From: Chitinophaga pinensis
GTDB taxonomy: Bacteria; Bacteroidota; Bacteroidia; Flavobacteriales_D; Crocinitomicaceae
NCBI GenBank assembly: GCA_945902745.1
Contig: CAMDNE010000007.1
Span: 62,001-126,000 of the forward strand
Reading direction: 5' to 3'
Length of the DNA stretch: 64,000 nucleotides
The translations under genes and the position numbers were made by a program. The notes beneath the pieces are model-generated. The model searched no databases and was not told the DNA's origin. It saw only the letters and a program-made list of their open reading frames with translations. Below, piece after piece: positions 17,679 through 26,017 of this stretch (position 1 is the stretch's first letter; every line of letters begins with the position of its first letter).

Positions 17679-17712
17679 GCCAAAATGCCATCCGCTAAAA
17701 GCGGTTTTTGGC
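17679..17712 (+). terminator. Hairpin terminator after the kinase-like gene
   Basis: Inner stem CCGC TAAAA GCGG followed by TTTTT, enclosed in an outer pair GCCAAAA / TTTTTGGC. It lies 184 bases after the stop at 17495, so the transcript has a long 3' tail. The space between holds no gene I can support. Confidence 0.65.
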
Positions 17713-17781
17713 GTAATGCCGGGGGACCTACTTAGTTGAAACTTTTTTTCTATATTTGAAGTGTCAACATTTACATTCTGC

Positions 17782-17827
17782 GCTGCCGAGCGGTATGCTT
17801 AAAATCCATCTCTACGTTAGGCAGCAA
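17782..17827 (+). other. Possible remnant of an attC site
   Basis: CTACGTTAGGCAGC at 17813-17826 has the R' box GTTAGGC (17816-17822) with the same TAGGCA extension as site 1, and GCTGCC (17783-17788) pairs with GGCAGC. There is no R'' box at the proper distance upstream, so at most half a site remains. This might be a scar of a lost junction within the long cassette 7. Confidence 0.35.
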
Positions 17828-17890
17828 AACAAACTGAATTAAAAAAGTACGTTGCTCTATCTGAAAAATAGGATAAAATAAAAGCCGAAC

Positions 17891-18022
17891 CACTAACATC
17901 GGTTTGGCAATATGGCGGCTCAAGTGCTTTTATGAAACATTTTTGCTAAAATGAACAGCATTAATTCTATTGAACTTTAGTGCTAAACGTCCGCCACATC
18001 TCCTAGCCTGAAACCGCTAGAG
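17891..18022 (+). other. attC-like integron recombination site 7 (last in array)
   Basis: R'' CACTAAC (17891-17897), R' GCTAGAG (18016-18022), 132 bp. Arms ATCGGTTTGGC with ATGGCGGC on the left and CCGCCACATCTCCTAGCC then TGAAACC on the right pair well. The GTT of R' has become GCT. To its right the gene order changes to a minus-strand lipoprotein, and no further site of this type was seen, so the array seems to end here. Around it, 17496-18103 contains only the terminator, the remnant and this site. Confidence 0.78.
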
Positions 18023-18103
18023 TAAATCATTCACTTCCTTCCAATCACAATAAATTCCTAAATTAAAGCTGGAACACAGTCCCTTATAAGTTACATTTCA
18101 TGC

Positions 18104-18430
18104 TTAAATCACTACTGCAGATTTTGAAATTTTGCGCGTCGACTTCGAGTTAGTTACCGTTAAATCTATCGTTCTCGATAGAGAGCCGGATAAAGGAAGA
18201 ACAATAAAACGCTCAGTAGCTGTATTTCCGCTTCCTAACATTTGCAATCCCGCTTGAGGTTCCCATAAATAGGTGTCAATATTTTTGCTGCAAGAAGCAT
18301 CTAAAAAAATGGTGTCGTTCAATTGATATGCAGATTCATTGAAGTTAGCGCAAGCATCAACTTTCTTTCCGCATGAACTAGTAAAGGTTAGAGTTGGGAG
18401 CACAACTGAGGCCAAAAACAGGAATTTCAT
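18104..18430 (-). CDS. Small lipoprotein with PKD-like domain
   Basis: A 108-residue protein with a lipoprotein signal ending in TFTSSC (Cys20), so lipidated in the inner or outer membrane. The rest reads as one Ig/PKD-like beta domain: ACANFNESAYQLNDTIFLDA, SKNIDTYLWEP, and strands ending in TIDLTVTNSKSTRKISKSA. It is on the minus strand just beyond the last attC-like site and has no clear partner. Function unknown; binding or structural roles are usual for such domains. Confidence 0.7.
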   Translation of the reverse strand: MKFLFLASVVLPTLTFTSSCGKKVDACANFNESAYQLNDTIFLDASCSKNIDTYLWEPQAGLQMLGSGNTATERFIVLPLSGSLSRTIDLTVTNSKSTRKISKSAVVI

Positions 18431-18638
18431 TTGTTTGGGGGTTGAAGATTAATTATTAAAATAATACCTAAAATAACACTTTTTTTCAAATCCTTCAGAT
18501 TTTCTAATATTTAAAAATAAGCTAACTTCGAGGTGTCGGTTATGAGCGAAAGTTCGGAAAGAAGACAATCTTCAAAGCGTTCGAGACAATTTTTACAAAT
18601 AGACTGAAGCAATAGTAACTCACTTTAAACTTTGACAA

Positions 18639-19085
18639 ATGTTTAAATTAGAAATTCCAAACTGGCTGATTATTCTTGGTGCGGTAGGGCAAATGTTTAC
18701 CGCAATCATTTATCCTTATATCAGACATGTTGTTTTTGACTGGTACAACGACATTAAAAAACTAAAACCTCTAAACCAAGAAATTGCCAAAACGTATGGC
18801 AGATACATTCAAGGTTTAAACTTTTCATTTGGACTAATTTCAATTTTGTTTACCCAAGATTTAAAAAATGAAACAGGATTAGCAGTGGCTATAACTGGAC
18901 TCATCGCTGCTTACTGGACTGGCAAAGTCATAACTCAATTTTCATATTATCCAATGTATGAAATTCCAAAGAAGGTGATTTTTAAAATTGGCGAAGTGCT
19001 TATGAACACCTTATTCATAGGATTTTCATTAATTTTCATTTTGCTTTTCATTTCAAACTTACTCGGATACTTAGATAAACAATGA
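18639..19085 (+). CDS. Small four-helix membrane protein, DoxX-like
   Basis: A 148-residue membrane protein with about four hydrophobic segments (near 10-28, 55-70, 83-100 and 118-142). Not recognised with certainty; the arrangement GxIxxxxP... and a Tyr/Pro pair in QFSYYPMYEIPKK are compatible with small DoxX-like or DUF-type families. It overlaps the TIGR01777 epimerase gene by four bases (ATGA), and so is probably part of the same redox or membrane-lipid function. Confidence 0.65.
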   Translation: MFKLEIPNWLIILGAVGQMFTAIIYPYIRHVVFDWYNDIKKLKPLNQEIAKTYGRYIQGLNFSFGLISILFTQDLKNETGLAVAITGLIAAYWTGKVITQFSYYPMYEIPKKVIFKIGEVLMNTLFIGFSLIFILLFISNLLGYLDKQ

Positions 19086-20020
19086 CAAATAAAAAGATAA
19101 TTTTAGCAGGAGGGACAGGTTTTGTCGGTAGGTATTTAACTGAAAAATATTCAGCTTTAGGTTATAACGTCATCAACATTTCAAGACAAACAGGAAGTGT
19201 GAATTGGGAAGATGAAAAAGCGATAATAGAAGCCATTGATAATTCAGAAATGCTCATAAATCTTGCTGGTAAGTCAGTAGATTGTCGATACACTGAACAA
19301 AACAAACAAGACATTTTGAATTCCAGAACTGAAACTACAGCAATACTTGGAAATGCAATTTTGAAATGTAAAAACCCACCTGAGCTTTGGATTAACTCAA
19401 GCACTGCAACTATTTACCGACACGCAGAAGATAGAGCTATGACGGAGACTAAAGGAGAGATTGGCAGTGGCTTTTCTGTAAATGTGGCAACCAGTTGGGA
19501 GAAATCATTTTTTGATTTTAAATTACCAAGAACAAGACAAGTTGCTCTTAGAATGGCAATAGTATTGGGTAATAATGGCGGTGTAATGAAACCATTTATG
19601 AATCTTGTACGATTTGGATTAGGTGGAAAACAAGGAAATGGGAATCAAATGTTTAGTTGGATTCACATTTCTGACTTGTACAACATAATTACATTTTTAA
19701 AGCACAACAAAAATTTAAGTGGCGTTTTTAATTGCTCATCACCAAATCCTGTTCAAAACAAGAATTTAATGAGAATATTAAGGGAGAGAATGAACATTAA
19801 GTTCGGTTTGCCTTCACCAAAGTTATTGCTAAAAATTGGAGCTGTTATTATTGGGACTGAAACTGAGCTAATTTTGAAAAGTCGTTGGGTTATTCCCGAG
19901 CAACTTATGTCCGCTGGATTCATCTTTGAGCACCCAACTATTGACGAAGCAATTGATACTATTTTGACGAACGAAAAGAAATACAGCCGAAAAGGGTATA
20001 CGTCTTTGCGCGAAAATTAA
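19082..20020 (+). CDS. TIGR01777-family NAD(P)-dependent epimerase (YfcH-like)
   Basis: A 312-residue short-chain dehydrogenase. The Rossmann loop GGTGFVGRYL is at residues 10-19, LINLAGKSVDCRYT (about 58-71) and the ELWINSSTATIYRH strand (about 100-113) are the signature positions of this family, and MFSWIHISDLYNII is the typical later motif. The last 40 residues, with TIDEAIDTIL, belong to the DUF1731-like end. The substrate is not known in the family, though related proteins act on nucleotide sugars or in cell division. It is coupled to the upstream membrane protein. Confidence 0.88.
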   Translation: MTNKKIILAGGTGFVGRYLTEKYSALGYNVINISRQTGSVNWEDEKAIIEAIDNSEMLINLAGKSVDCRYTEQNKQDILNSRTETTAILGNAILKCKNPPELWINSSTATIYRHAEDRAMTETKGEIGSGFSVNVATSWEKSFFDFKLPRTRQVALRMAIVLGNNGGVMKPFMNLVRFGLGGKQGNGNQMFSWIHISDLYNIITFLKHNKNLSGVFNCSSPNPVQNKNLMRILRERMNIKFGLPSPKLLLKIGAVIIGTETELILKSRWVIPEQLMSAGFIFEHPTIDEAIDTILTNEKKYSRKGYTSLREN

Positions 20021-20106
20021 TAAACAAAAGTTGAGTCCAGAAACAACTCAAAAAACGGGGCGCATTATGAAAAGCCAAACGATTAGATAAATAATAACTG
20101 TATAAC

Positions 20107-21345
20107 ATGAAAAAATCTTTAAATTTTATTCAACTAATAATTTCTCTTCTGTTTTTTCAAATGCAGGGCACGGGTCAAAGTGCTGAATGCGGCACGGATT
20201 ACATTCATAAAAATCGGATGCAAACTGATTCTGCTTATCGGAAGCAAATCCTTAAGCTTGAATCGAATGTTGAGGCCAATACACAAAATCACGCAAACAT
20301 TAATCTAAAATCTACGCTATACACCATTCCCGTTGTTGTTCATGTTATGCATTTAGGCGAGTCTATTGGAACAGGTTCTAATATTTCGGAAATTCAAATT
20401 CAACAAGCTATTGCAGGACTTAATGACCGATTTAGAAATGTAAACGGTTTAGGCGTTGATGTTGAATTGGAATTTTGCCTTGCGAGTATAGATCCAAACG
20501 GTAATTCAACCAACGGCATTAATAGGGTTGATGGTTCAGGTGTTGCAAATTATTCAGCAAATGGAATAACACCAACGGGGAATCCGTGCAGCGGAGCAAC
20601 TGAAACTGCGATAAAAGACTTAAGCAGATGGCCTGTTTCTGACTATTATAATATTTGGGTAGTTAGCGAAATATGTAATGGTAGTTTTGTTGGATATGCA
20701 TCGTATCCAGTTGGAGGGCTTTATGATGGATTAGTAATTGTTTCTACCTCTATGACAAGTAACAGTGGAACATTGCCTCATGAAGTCGGGCACGGATTTT
20801 TTCTGTATCATACCTTTAATGGTGATGGCGGTAATGTTTCTTGTCCAATAGACACTGATTGTCTTATCGATGGAGATCGTGTATGCGATACACCGCCTCA
20901 TAAACAAGGAGATTGTGGCACTACTAACCCTTGTTCTTCAACTGGTGTGTGGGATAACAGTCGTTATAACTTCATGTCTTATTGTCCTTTAGTAAACAGA
21001 TTTACACAAGGTCAGAAAGATAGAATTAGGGCCACAGCTATTGTTGCGCCCAGGGCAAGTTTACTAACTTCATTGGGTTGCGGTGCATTAGGTATTAATG
21101 AATTAAATAGCAATAATATATTTTCTGTTTTTCCTAATCCAGCTCAAAATTTTATCAATGTAAAAGCTGATATAAAACTTTTAGGCGCGTCTTATGAAGT
21201 TTATGACAATTCGGGTAAAACAATTTTAAAAGGAAGAATAACTTCTGAGGAAACAATCATTGATTTAGGCAATTTAGCTGAAGGTTTTTATTTGTTCTGT
21301 GTAGGAGAGAATTTGAAACAATCACTCAAAGTAATAAAAGAATAA
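20107..21345 (+). CDS. Secreted M43-type metalloprotease with T9SS sorting domain
   Basis: A 412-residue protein. It has a signal peptide (to about residue 24) and a short propeptide, then a pappalysin/cytophagalysin (M43B) domain. The zinc site HEVGHGFFLYH (225-235) contains the extended HExxHxxGxxH form, and NFMSYCPL with the Met of the Met-turn follows at about 295. The Cys-rich insert after the zinc site (VSCPIDTDCLIDGDRVCDTP) is normal for the family. The last 75 residues are a T9SS type A sorting domain (FPNPAQNFINV, DNSGKTILKG, GFYLFCVG). It would degrade extracellular proteins or act on surface proteins. Confidence 0.92.
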   Translation: MKKSLNFIQLIISLLFFQMQGTGQSAECGTDYIHKNRMQTDSAYRKQILKLESNVEANTQNHANINLKSTLYTIPVVVHVMHLGESIGTGSNISEIQIQQAIAGLNDRFRNVNGLGVDVELEFCLASIDPNGNSTNGINRVDGSGVANYSANGITPTGNPCSGATETAIKDLSRWPVSDYYNIWVVSEICNGSFVGYASYPVGGLYDGLVIVSTSMTSNSGTLPHEVGHGFFLYHTFNGDGGNVSCPIDTDCLIDGDRVCDTPPHKQGDCGTTNPCSSTGVWDNSRYNFMSYCPLVNRFTQGQKDRIRATAIVAPRASLLTSLGCGALGINELNSNNIFSVFPNPAQNFINVKADIKLLGASYEVYDNSGKTILKGRITSEETIIDLGNLAEGFYLFCVGENLKQSLKVIKE

Positions 21346-21552
21346 ATACCTTCAAGTCACGTTTCGTAAAAGAGCGGTAGGTTTTTGAAAGAAGGATCCT
21401 TCTTAAACTGTGTCAAAGTTGTGAATACTCAACGGATATCAAACTGGAACATTGACTCAGCTATAAAGAGCTCAAATATTAAAAAACGAAAGCATATAAA
21501 TTCAAACATTAATTTATTTAATGTGTTATTCTAGAAAAAAATAAAGGCAATA

Positions 21553-22329
21553 ATGACAATTCACATAGAGAAACTGCAAAAAACGATTGAACCCTTAAGA
21601 CAAGAGATTATCAATCATAAAGTTTACTCAGAAATTAAAACCATAGATGACTTGAACGTGTTTATGGAATATCACGTATACGCTGTTTAGGACTTTATGT
21701 CATTACTTAAAACGTTGCAGGGTAATTTAACGTGCACAACAGTTCCATGGTTCCCTAAAGGTTCGGCTGAAACAAGACATCTTATTAACGAAATTGTTGT
21801 AGGCGAAGAATCAGACGTGGACAATAACGGCATCAGAAAGAGTCATTTTGAATTATATCTTGACGCAATGCAGCAATGCGGTGCAGACACTTCTAACATC
21901 CAAACATTTATTGAAACATTAAAGAATACGAATGATTTCAATGCAGCATTTACCTCATCGAAAACACCAAAAGAAGCGAAAGACTTTGTCGATTTTACAT
22001 TCAAAATTATTGATAGTAACAAGGATTATTTGCAAGCTGCAATTTTTACTTTTGGTCGTGAAGACCTGATTCCAAATATGTTTATTTCAATCGTAAACGA
22101 CATTCATAAAAACTTCCCTAACAGTATTTCAACTTTCAAATATTACCTTGAAAGACATATAGAAGTTGACGGAGATCACCACAGTCATTTAGCTTTACAA
22201 ATGACAGCAAGCTTATGCGGAACGGACGAGCAATTTTGGGAAGAGGCACTTCAAGCAACTGTTGAATCTTTAAAGAAGCGCATAGACCTTTGGGACGGTG
22301 CGTATCGGCAAATTATGAATAGAAAATAA
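21553..22329 (+). pseudogene. DUF3050 family gene interrupted by in-frame TAG
   Basis: The frame starting at ATG 21553 (MTIHIEKLQKTIEPLRQEII) reaches TAG at 21688-21690 (codon 46) and continues without a shift as DFMSLLKTLQGNLTCTTVPW to the stop at 22329. In the DUF3050 family the sequence at this place is close to HHVFAVWDFMSLLK, so the TAG replaces a Trp codon (TGG to TAG). The remaining sequence has the family motifs ETRHLINEIVVGEESDVD, SHFELYLDAM and DHHSHLALQM. A translation starting at ATG 21697 would lose the first 48 residues. It may be a fresh nonsense mutation, a sequencing error or read-through. Function of the family unknown; a haem-oxygenase-like fold is suggested by the His pattern (inference). 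Confidence 0.8.
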
Positions 22330-22342
22330 AAAGATCAAAAAA

Positions 22343-22615
22343 ATGAAAAAATTTATGCTCAATATCCAATTAGAAGGATTGGACACAGAAACAAGAATGA
22401 AATTACTCCCAAGAGAACAAGAAGTTGTAAAAGAGTTGGAAGAAAATGGGACTATCGTAGATAACTTTATTAAACTTGATATGTCTGGGATTTTTATGGT
22501 AATGATGGCTGAGGATGCTGAGGATGTGCGTTCAAAACTTTCAACCTTGCCCTATTACCCATATATGAAGATTGAAATTATTCCTGTGAGGGTAGTGAAC
22601 AGCATTAATCAATAA
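22343..22615 (+). CDS. Muconolactone isomerase-like dimeric alpha/beta barrel protein
   Basis: A 90-residue protein of the ferredoxin-like dimeric barrel type. The start FMLNIQLEG, a helix, then GTIVDNFIKLDMSGIFMVMM, a helix with AEDVRSKLSTLPYYPYM and the final strand IEIIPVRVV match the muconolactone Delta-isomerase/YCII-like layout. It lies 13 bases after the DUF3050 gene and is probably co-transcribed with it. No catalytic residue can be assigned from sequence alone; it is better taken as a small cofactor- or substrate-binding partner. Confidence 0.7.
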   Translation: MKKFMLNIQLEGLDTETRMKLLPREQEVVKELEENGTIVDNFIKLDMSGIFMVMMAEDAEDVRSKLSTLPYYPYMKIEIIPVRVVNSINQ

Positions 22616-22660
22616 CGGCGTATATAAGAGTATATTTTGGCAAAGTTTAATATCGTTTTT

Positions 22661-25600
22661 CTACTGAATTTCAATTTTTCTTTGTGTACTTATCAGCTGA
22701 TAATATTCATTCAAATATTGAACTTGCAAGATGTATTGCCCAGGAGCATAATCCGTTGTATTTAGTTGAATCCCTGTTTTAGAAATGCTTACAAATTTTT
22801 CATTTACAACCTTTCGACCAGTGATATCAAATAAATCTATTGAAACATTTGTCCATTCACTTGAATTTTGGATAAACAAAACATCCGAAGTTGGATTTGG
22901 ATAAACACTGATTGTGGAAGTTGTTGATTCCAATTCATTGATTCCGATGCCACCAACTGTAACTATCATCGATTGCGTATCGACAATTCCACCACAAAAA
23001 GTGACAGAGATTGTTACGGTGTAAACCCCATTTGACGTGAAAAGATGTGTTGGATTTTGAACGGTTGAAGTTATGCCATCGCCAAAATCCCACGCCCAAG
23101 ATTGCGGGTAATCGTTACTTAAATCCGTAAAAACAACATTTTGACTTGGTAAAGGAGATAAAGTCGAAACGCTAAAATCCGCTATTGTATTATTCGAACC
23201 ACCAATTGGAGTTGAAGTATACGCAATTTTATAACCAAAATAAACCACTGACTGATCTGAAGCGAATTCAATAAACGCAACTCCACCAGTTGTTGTAAAG
23301 GGAGTTTGGAGATTCATCCCGTTATATACAGCTAATAAAGGCGCTGAAGCATCTGGACCATCATAAATACTGAGATAATCATAATTCGTTTCAATGTTCA
23401 ATTGCTCCATGGTGAAGGTAATCGTTGCTGCATTGCATGGTTGAATTAACAACGTACAATTTTCATAATCTTGATAGGTATCGAATTCTCCTCCTGAATC
23501 ATAAATGAAACCAGCTGTTTTATTCGTTGAAGTTTCACTGCACATAATGATCGATGAATACACTTCAATCTGCTGAACAATTGTATCCGCTCCAGCACAA
23601 TTATTCACGATCAATTGAACGGTGTAAATTCCAGGATTCGCATACGTATTGCTTGGGTTTTGAAGTGTTGAAGTGCCACCATCACCAAAATTCCATTCCC
23701 AGCTAATTGGGTTGTAATTTGAATTATCAGTAAACAAGGTTGGTTGACCAACAGACAATCCGCTTGCACTAAAATCCGCTATTGGGTTTACTGGATTGAT
23801 GACAATTGCATCAACAACTGTTACAATATCCGTCCCCGGGCAAAGCAATGTATTCGTCACAACAAGTGTCACAGTATAATTGCCATTTGTTGCATAAATA
23901 TGCGCTGGATTCGGAAGGGTTGAGGTATTCCCATCACCGAAATCCCAAGCGTAACTTTCATAGCCAATATTGGAAGTGAAATCAGTTGACAAAGGTGCTG
24001 TGCATGAAAAATTTTCTGAGATAGTGAATTGCGCATCAACTTGAGCTGAGGTAGTATTTGCACCAACTCCTACTGCGTACCATGCATGCACAACTGCTAA
24101 GTGTTGCGGGGAACACAAACCAAATAAATCAATTGCTGCTTGTTCTGAACCTAGTCGTGCATCCATAAATGTTGAACTCGGCGTAAGATAAAAAGCTAAA
24201 TTTCGGTATGCAATCATCATAGCATCTGTCATTCCTATTGCGGCAACGTTGTAATTGTTTCCCAAATCATTGGTGCCAATTCCTCCTGTACAAATCAAAT
24301 AATACCAGAAGTTTTGAATGCCACTGTCGTAGTGCACAATGTCACCATTATTAAAAAACAAACCATTGTAACAATCCGCGTTTTGAAATTCGTTTGGATT
24401 TGACATGTTCCGAAACGCGATATCCCCTGAAGCCCCAGGAAGTAATAATTGATCACCAACATACCACGTTGCAAAACTGGGTGCGTTTAGAAAACGAATC
24501 GTATTTCCAAAAATATCACTAAACGATTCATTCAAGGCCCCTGATTCGTCTGCATAGATTAAAGCTGCAGAATTTTCAGTAACGCCGTGGGTTAACTCAT
24601 GTCCTGCAATTTCTAAAGATGCAACAGGAAAATGATCACCGTCACCGTTGCCATAATGCATTGCGTTTTCAGGTGATCCCGACCAATAGGCATTCAACCC
24701 TACCGCGCCATCATTCACATAATTAATAATTTCACCTGCCGCATTGTCGTAGGAATCGCGGTTAAAATTGTTCAAATAGAAATCGTAGGTTGCTTCAGCT
24801 CCGAAATGCACATCCATAGCATATTCATCCAAATCAACATTCACATTGTTCCAGTTGTTGTCGTTGTCGACATAAGCTGCAGAGGTGCTTGCGTTCAACG
24901 TCTGAATTCCACTTCCTCTACCCGTTTCAGTAGAAAGAAAATTTATAGGTGAAACCCCATTAGTAACCACAGGTTGAACCCCAGAAAATTGCGTGTGTCC
25001 AATTCCAATTGCATCTGTTGAACAAATTTTATTAATGAAAGCAAGTACTTTACCTGAATTTGCATCAACATAAATTGTTTTATTGACATGGGGAACCTTT
25101 GATAAGACATTAATTTTATAAGCCAAAGTCGTTAAATGATTTTTTACAAACACAACCAATTCGTCACTTTTGAACGCTAAATTTTCTTCTTTTAATTGGA
25201 TTAAGCTATCGTTCAACGCAGCGTTCAGCGCATCAATATTAGTTATTTTTGGCTCAACGGAAAGCTTTATGTTTGGTTCAAAATCCCCATTTGCAGATTG
25301 AAAAAATCCGTTTTTTGAATGGTAAACAAACACATTCCCTTCAACAGGAAGCGTTTGATACAGTTGCTGATAACGTGCATGAGTCATTCCAATTTGGTCA
25401 TTTTCAGAACGAATTAATTTCCAAGAGTTATCCGGGTTTTCACCAAATAATTGCGCATTTAAAAGAGATAAAGAGGAAATAGGATAACTCGTTGGTGCTA
25501 AAAACACTGCTTCAATAGATTGGTTTTGGTCATTCAGTAAAATGCTTTGTGCACCTTTTACTTTTTTTTCTGCTTCTGTTCCAGTAATGCGTTGACCAAA

Positions 25601-25684
25601 TGAAAATTGGATGAATAAAATTCCAATTAATGCGAAGAATAATTTTTGAGTGCGCTTCATCCAAGAGATATGTAAAGATTTCAT
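22661..25684 (-). CDS. M4 (thermolysin-like) metalloprotease with PKD and CUB domains, T9SS
   Basis: A 1007-residue secreted protease. After a signal peptide come an FTP/PepSY propeptide (about 30-215) and the M4 catalytic domain (about 230-540) with HELTHGVTENSA (His362, Glu363, His366) and ESFSDIFGN holding the third zinc ligand, then HYDSGIQNFWYYLI with the usual active-site His. After this are PKD domains (about 560-635, 640-710) with YAWDFGDGNTS and WEWNFGDGGTS, a CUB-like domain (about 720-815), a third PKD (about 825-905; WAWDFGDGITS) and a T9SS sorting domain (SVYPNPTSDVLFI to the end). Two Met are possible as start (25684 or 25660). It stands alone on the minus strand. Confidence 0.93.
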   Translation of the reverse strand: MKSLHISWMKRTQKLFFALIGILFIQFSFGQRITGTEAEKKVKGAQSILLNDQNQSIEAVFLAPTSYPISSLSLLNAQLFGENPDNSWKLIRSENDQIGMTHARYQQLYQTLPVEGNVFVYHSKNGFFQSANGDFEPNIKLSVEPKITNIDALNAALNDSLIQLKEENLAFKSDELVVFVKNHLTTLAYKINVLSKVPHVNKTIYVDANSGKVLAFINKICSTDAIGIGHTQFSGVQPVVTNGVSPINFLSTETGRGSGIQTLNASTSAAYVDNDNNWNNVNVDLDEYAMDVHFGAEATYDFYLNNFNRDSYDNAAGEIINYVNDGAVGLNAYWSGSPENAMHYGNGDGDHFPVASLEIAGHELTHGVTENSAALIYADESGALNESFSDIFGNTIRFLNAPSFATWYVGDQLLLPGASGDIAFRNMSNPNEFQNADCYNGLFFNNGDIVHYDSGIQNFWYYLICTGGIGTNDLGNNYNVAAIGMTDAMMIAYRNLAFYLTPSSTFMDARLGSEQAAIDLFGLCSPQHLAVVHAWYAVGVGANTTSAQVDAQFTISENFSCTAPLSTDFTSNIGYESYAWDFGDGNTSTLPNPAHIYATNGNYTVTLVVTNTLLCPGTDIVTVVDAIVINPVNPIADFSASGLSVGQPTLFTDNSNYNPISWEWNFGDGGTSTLQNPSNTYANPGIYTVQLIVNNCAGADTIVQQIEVYSSIIMCSETSTNKTAGFIYDSGGEFDTYQDYENCTLLIQPCNAATITFTMEQLNIETNYDYLSIYDGPDASAPLLAVYNGMNLQTPFTTTGGVAFIEFASDQSVVYFGYKIAYTSTPIGGSNNTIADFSVSTLSPLPSQNVVFTDLSNDYPQSWAWDFGDGITSTVQNPTHLFTSNGVYTVTISVTFCGGIVDTQSMIVTVGGIGINELESTTSTISVYPNPTSDVLFIQNSSEWTNVSIDLFDITGRKVVNEKFVSISKTGIQLNTTDYAPGQYILQVQYLNEYYQLISTQRKIEIQ

Positions 25685-26017
25685 TCAAATAAACACAATT
25701 TTTAAATATGACGAACGATAAAATTTTAAATTGTCTAAAAAAGGGTTTTATCTGTAAAAAAATCAAATCGTATGAATCTTTCAAAAAAAACAGTTTAGCT
25801 TGGGGTCCAAAATTTGTTTTACGATATCGTCAACTTATTCTTAGCTAAAATCAATAATATGAGTGTTTTATATAAAAAAATAAAATTGTCAAAATCCTTT
25901 ATAAATAGTGGTTTTCCGCGTTTTCAAAAAAAATAATTACACATAAAATTAATTTATCAAGAACTTTTTTGAACTTGTTTTGTTTAAGCTTTAACATTAA
26001 TCATTAAACAAATTATT
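25685..26017. other. Divergent intergenic region
   Basis: A 333-bp AT-rich stretch between the minus-strand M4 protease and the plus-strand fasciclin gene. It must hold both promoters. No perfect TAnnTTTG element or strong hairpin was found; a purine/pyrimidine-biased tract (AAAAAAACAG, TTTTATATAAAAAAAT) is present. No gene seen. Confidence 0.5.

Noticed and set aside
18510-18560. Another attC site near GCTAAC and GTTATGAGC
   Set aside because: The two boxes are only about 15 bp apart with no arms, so it is not an attC.
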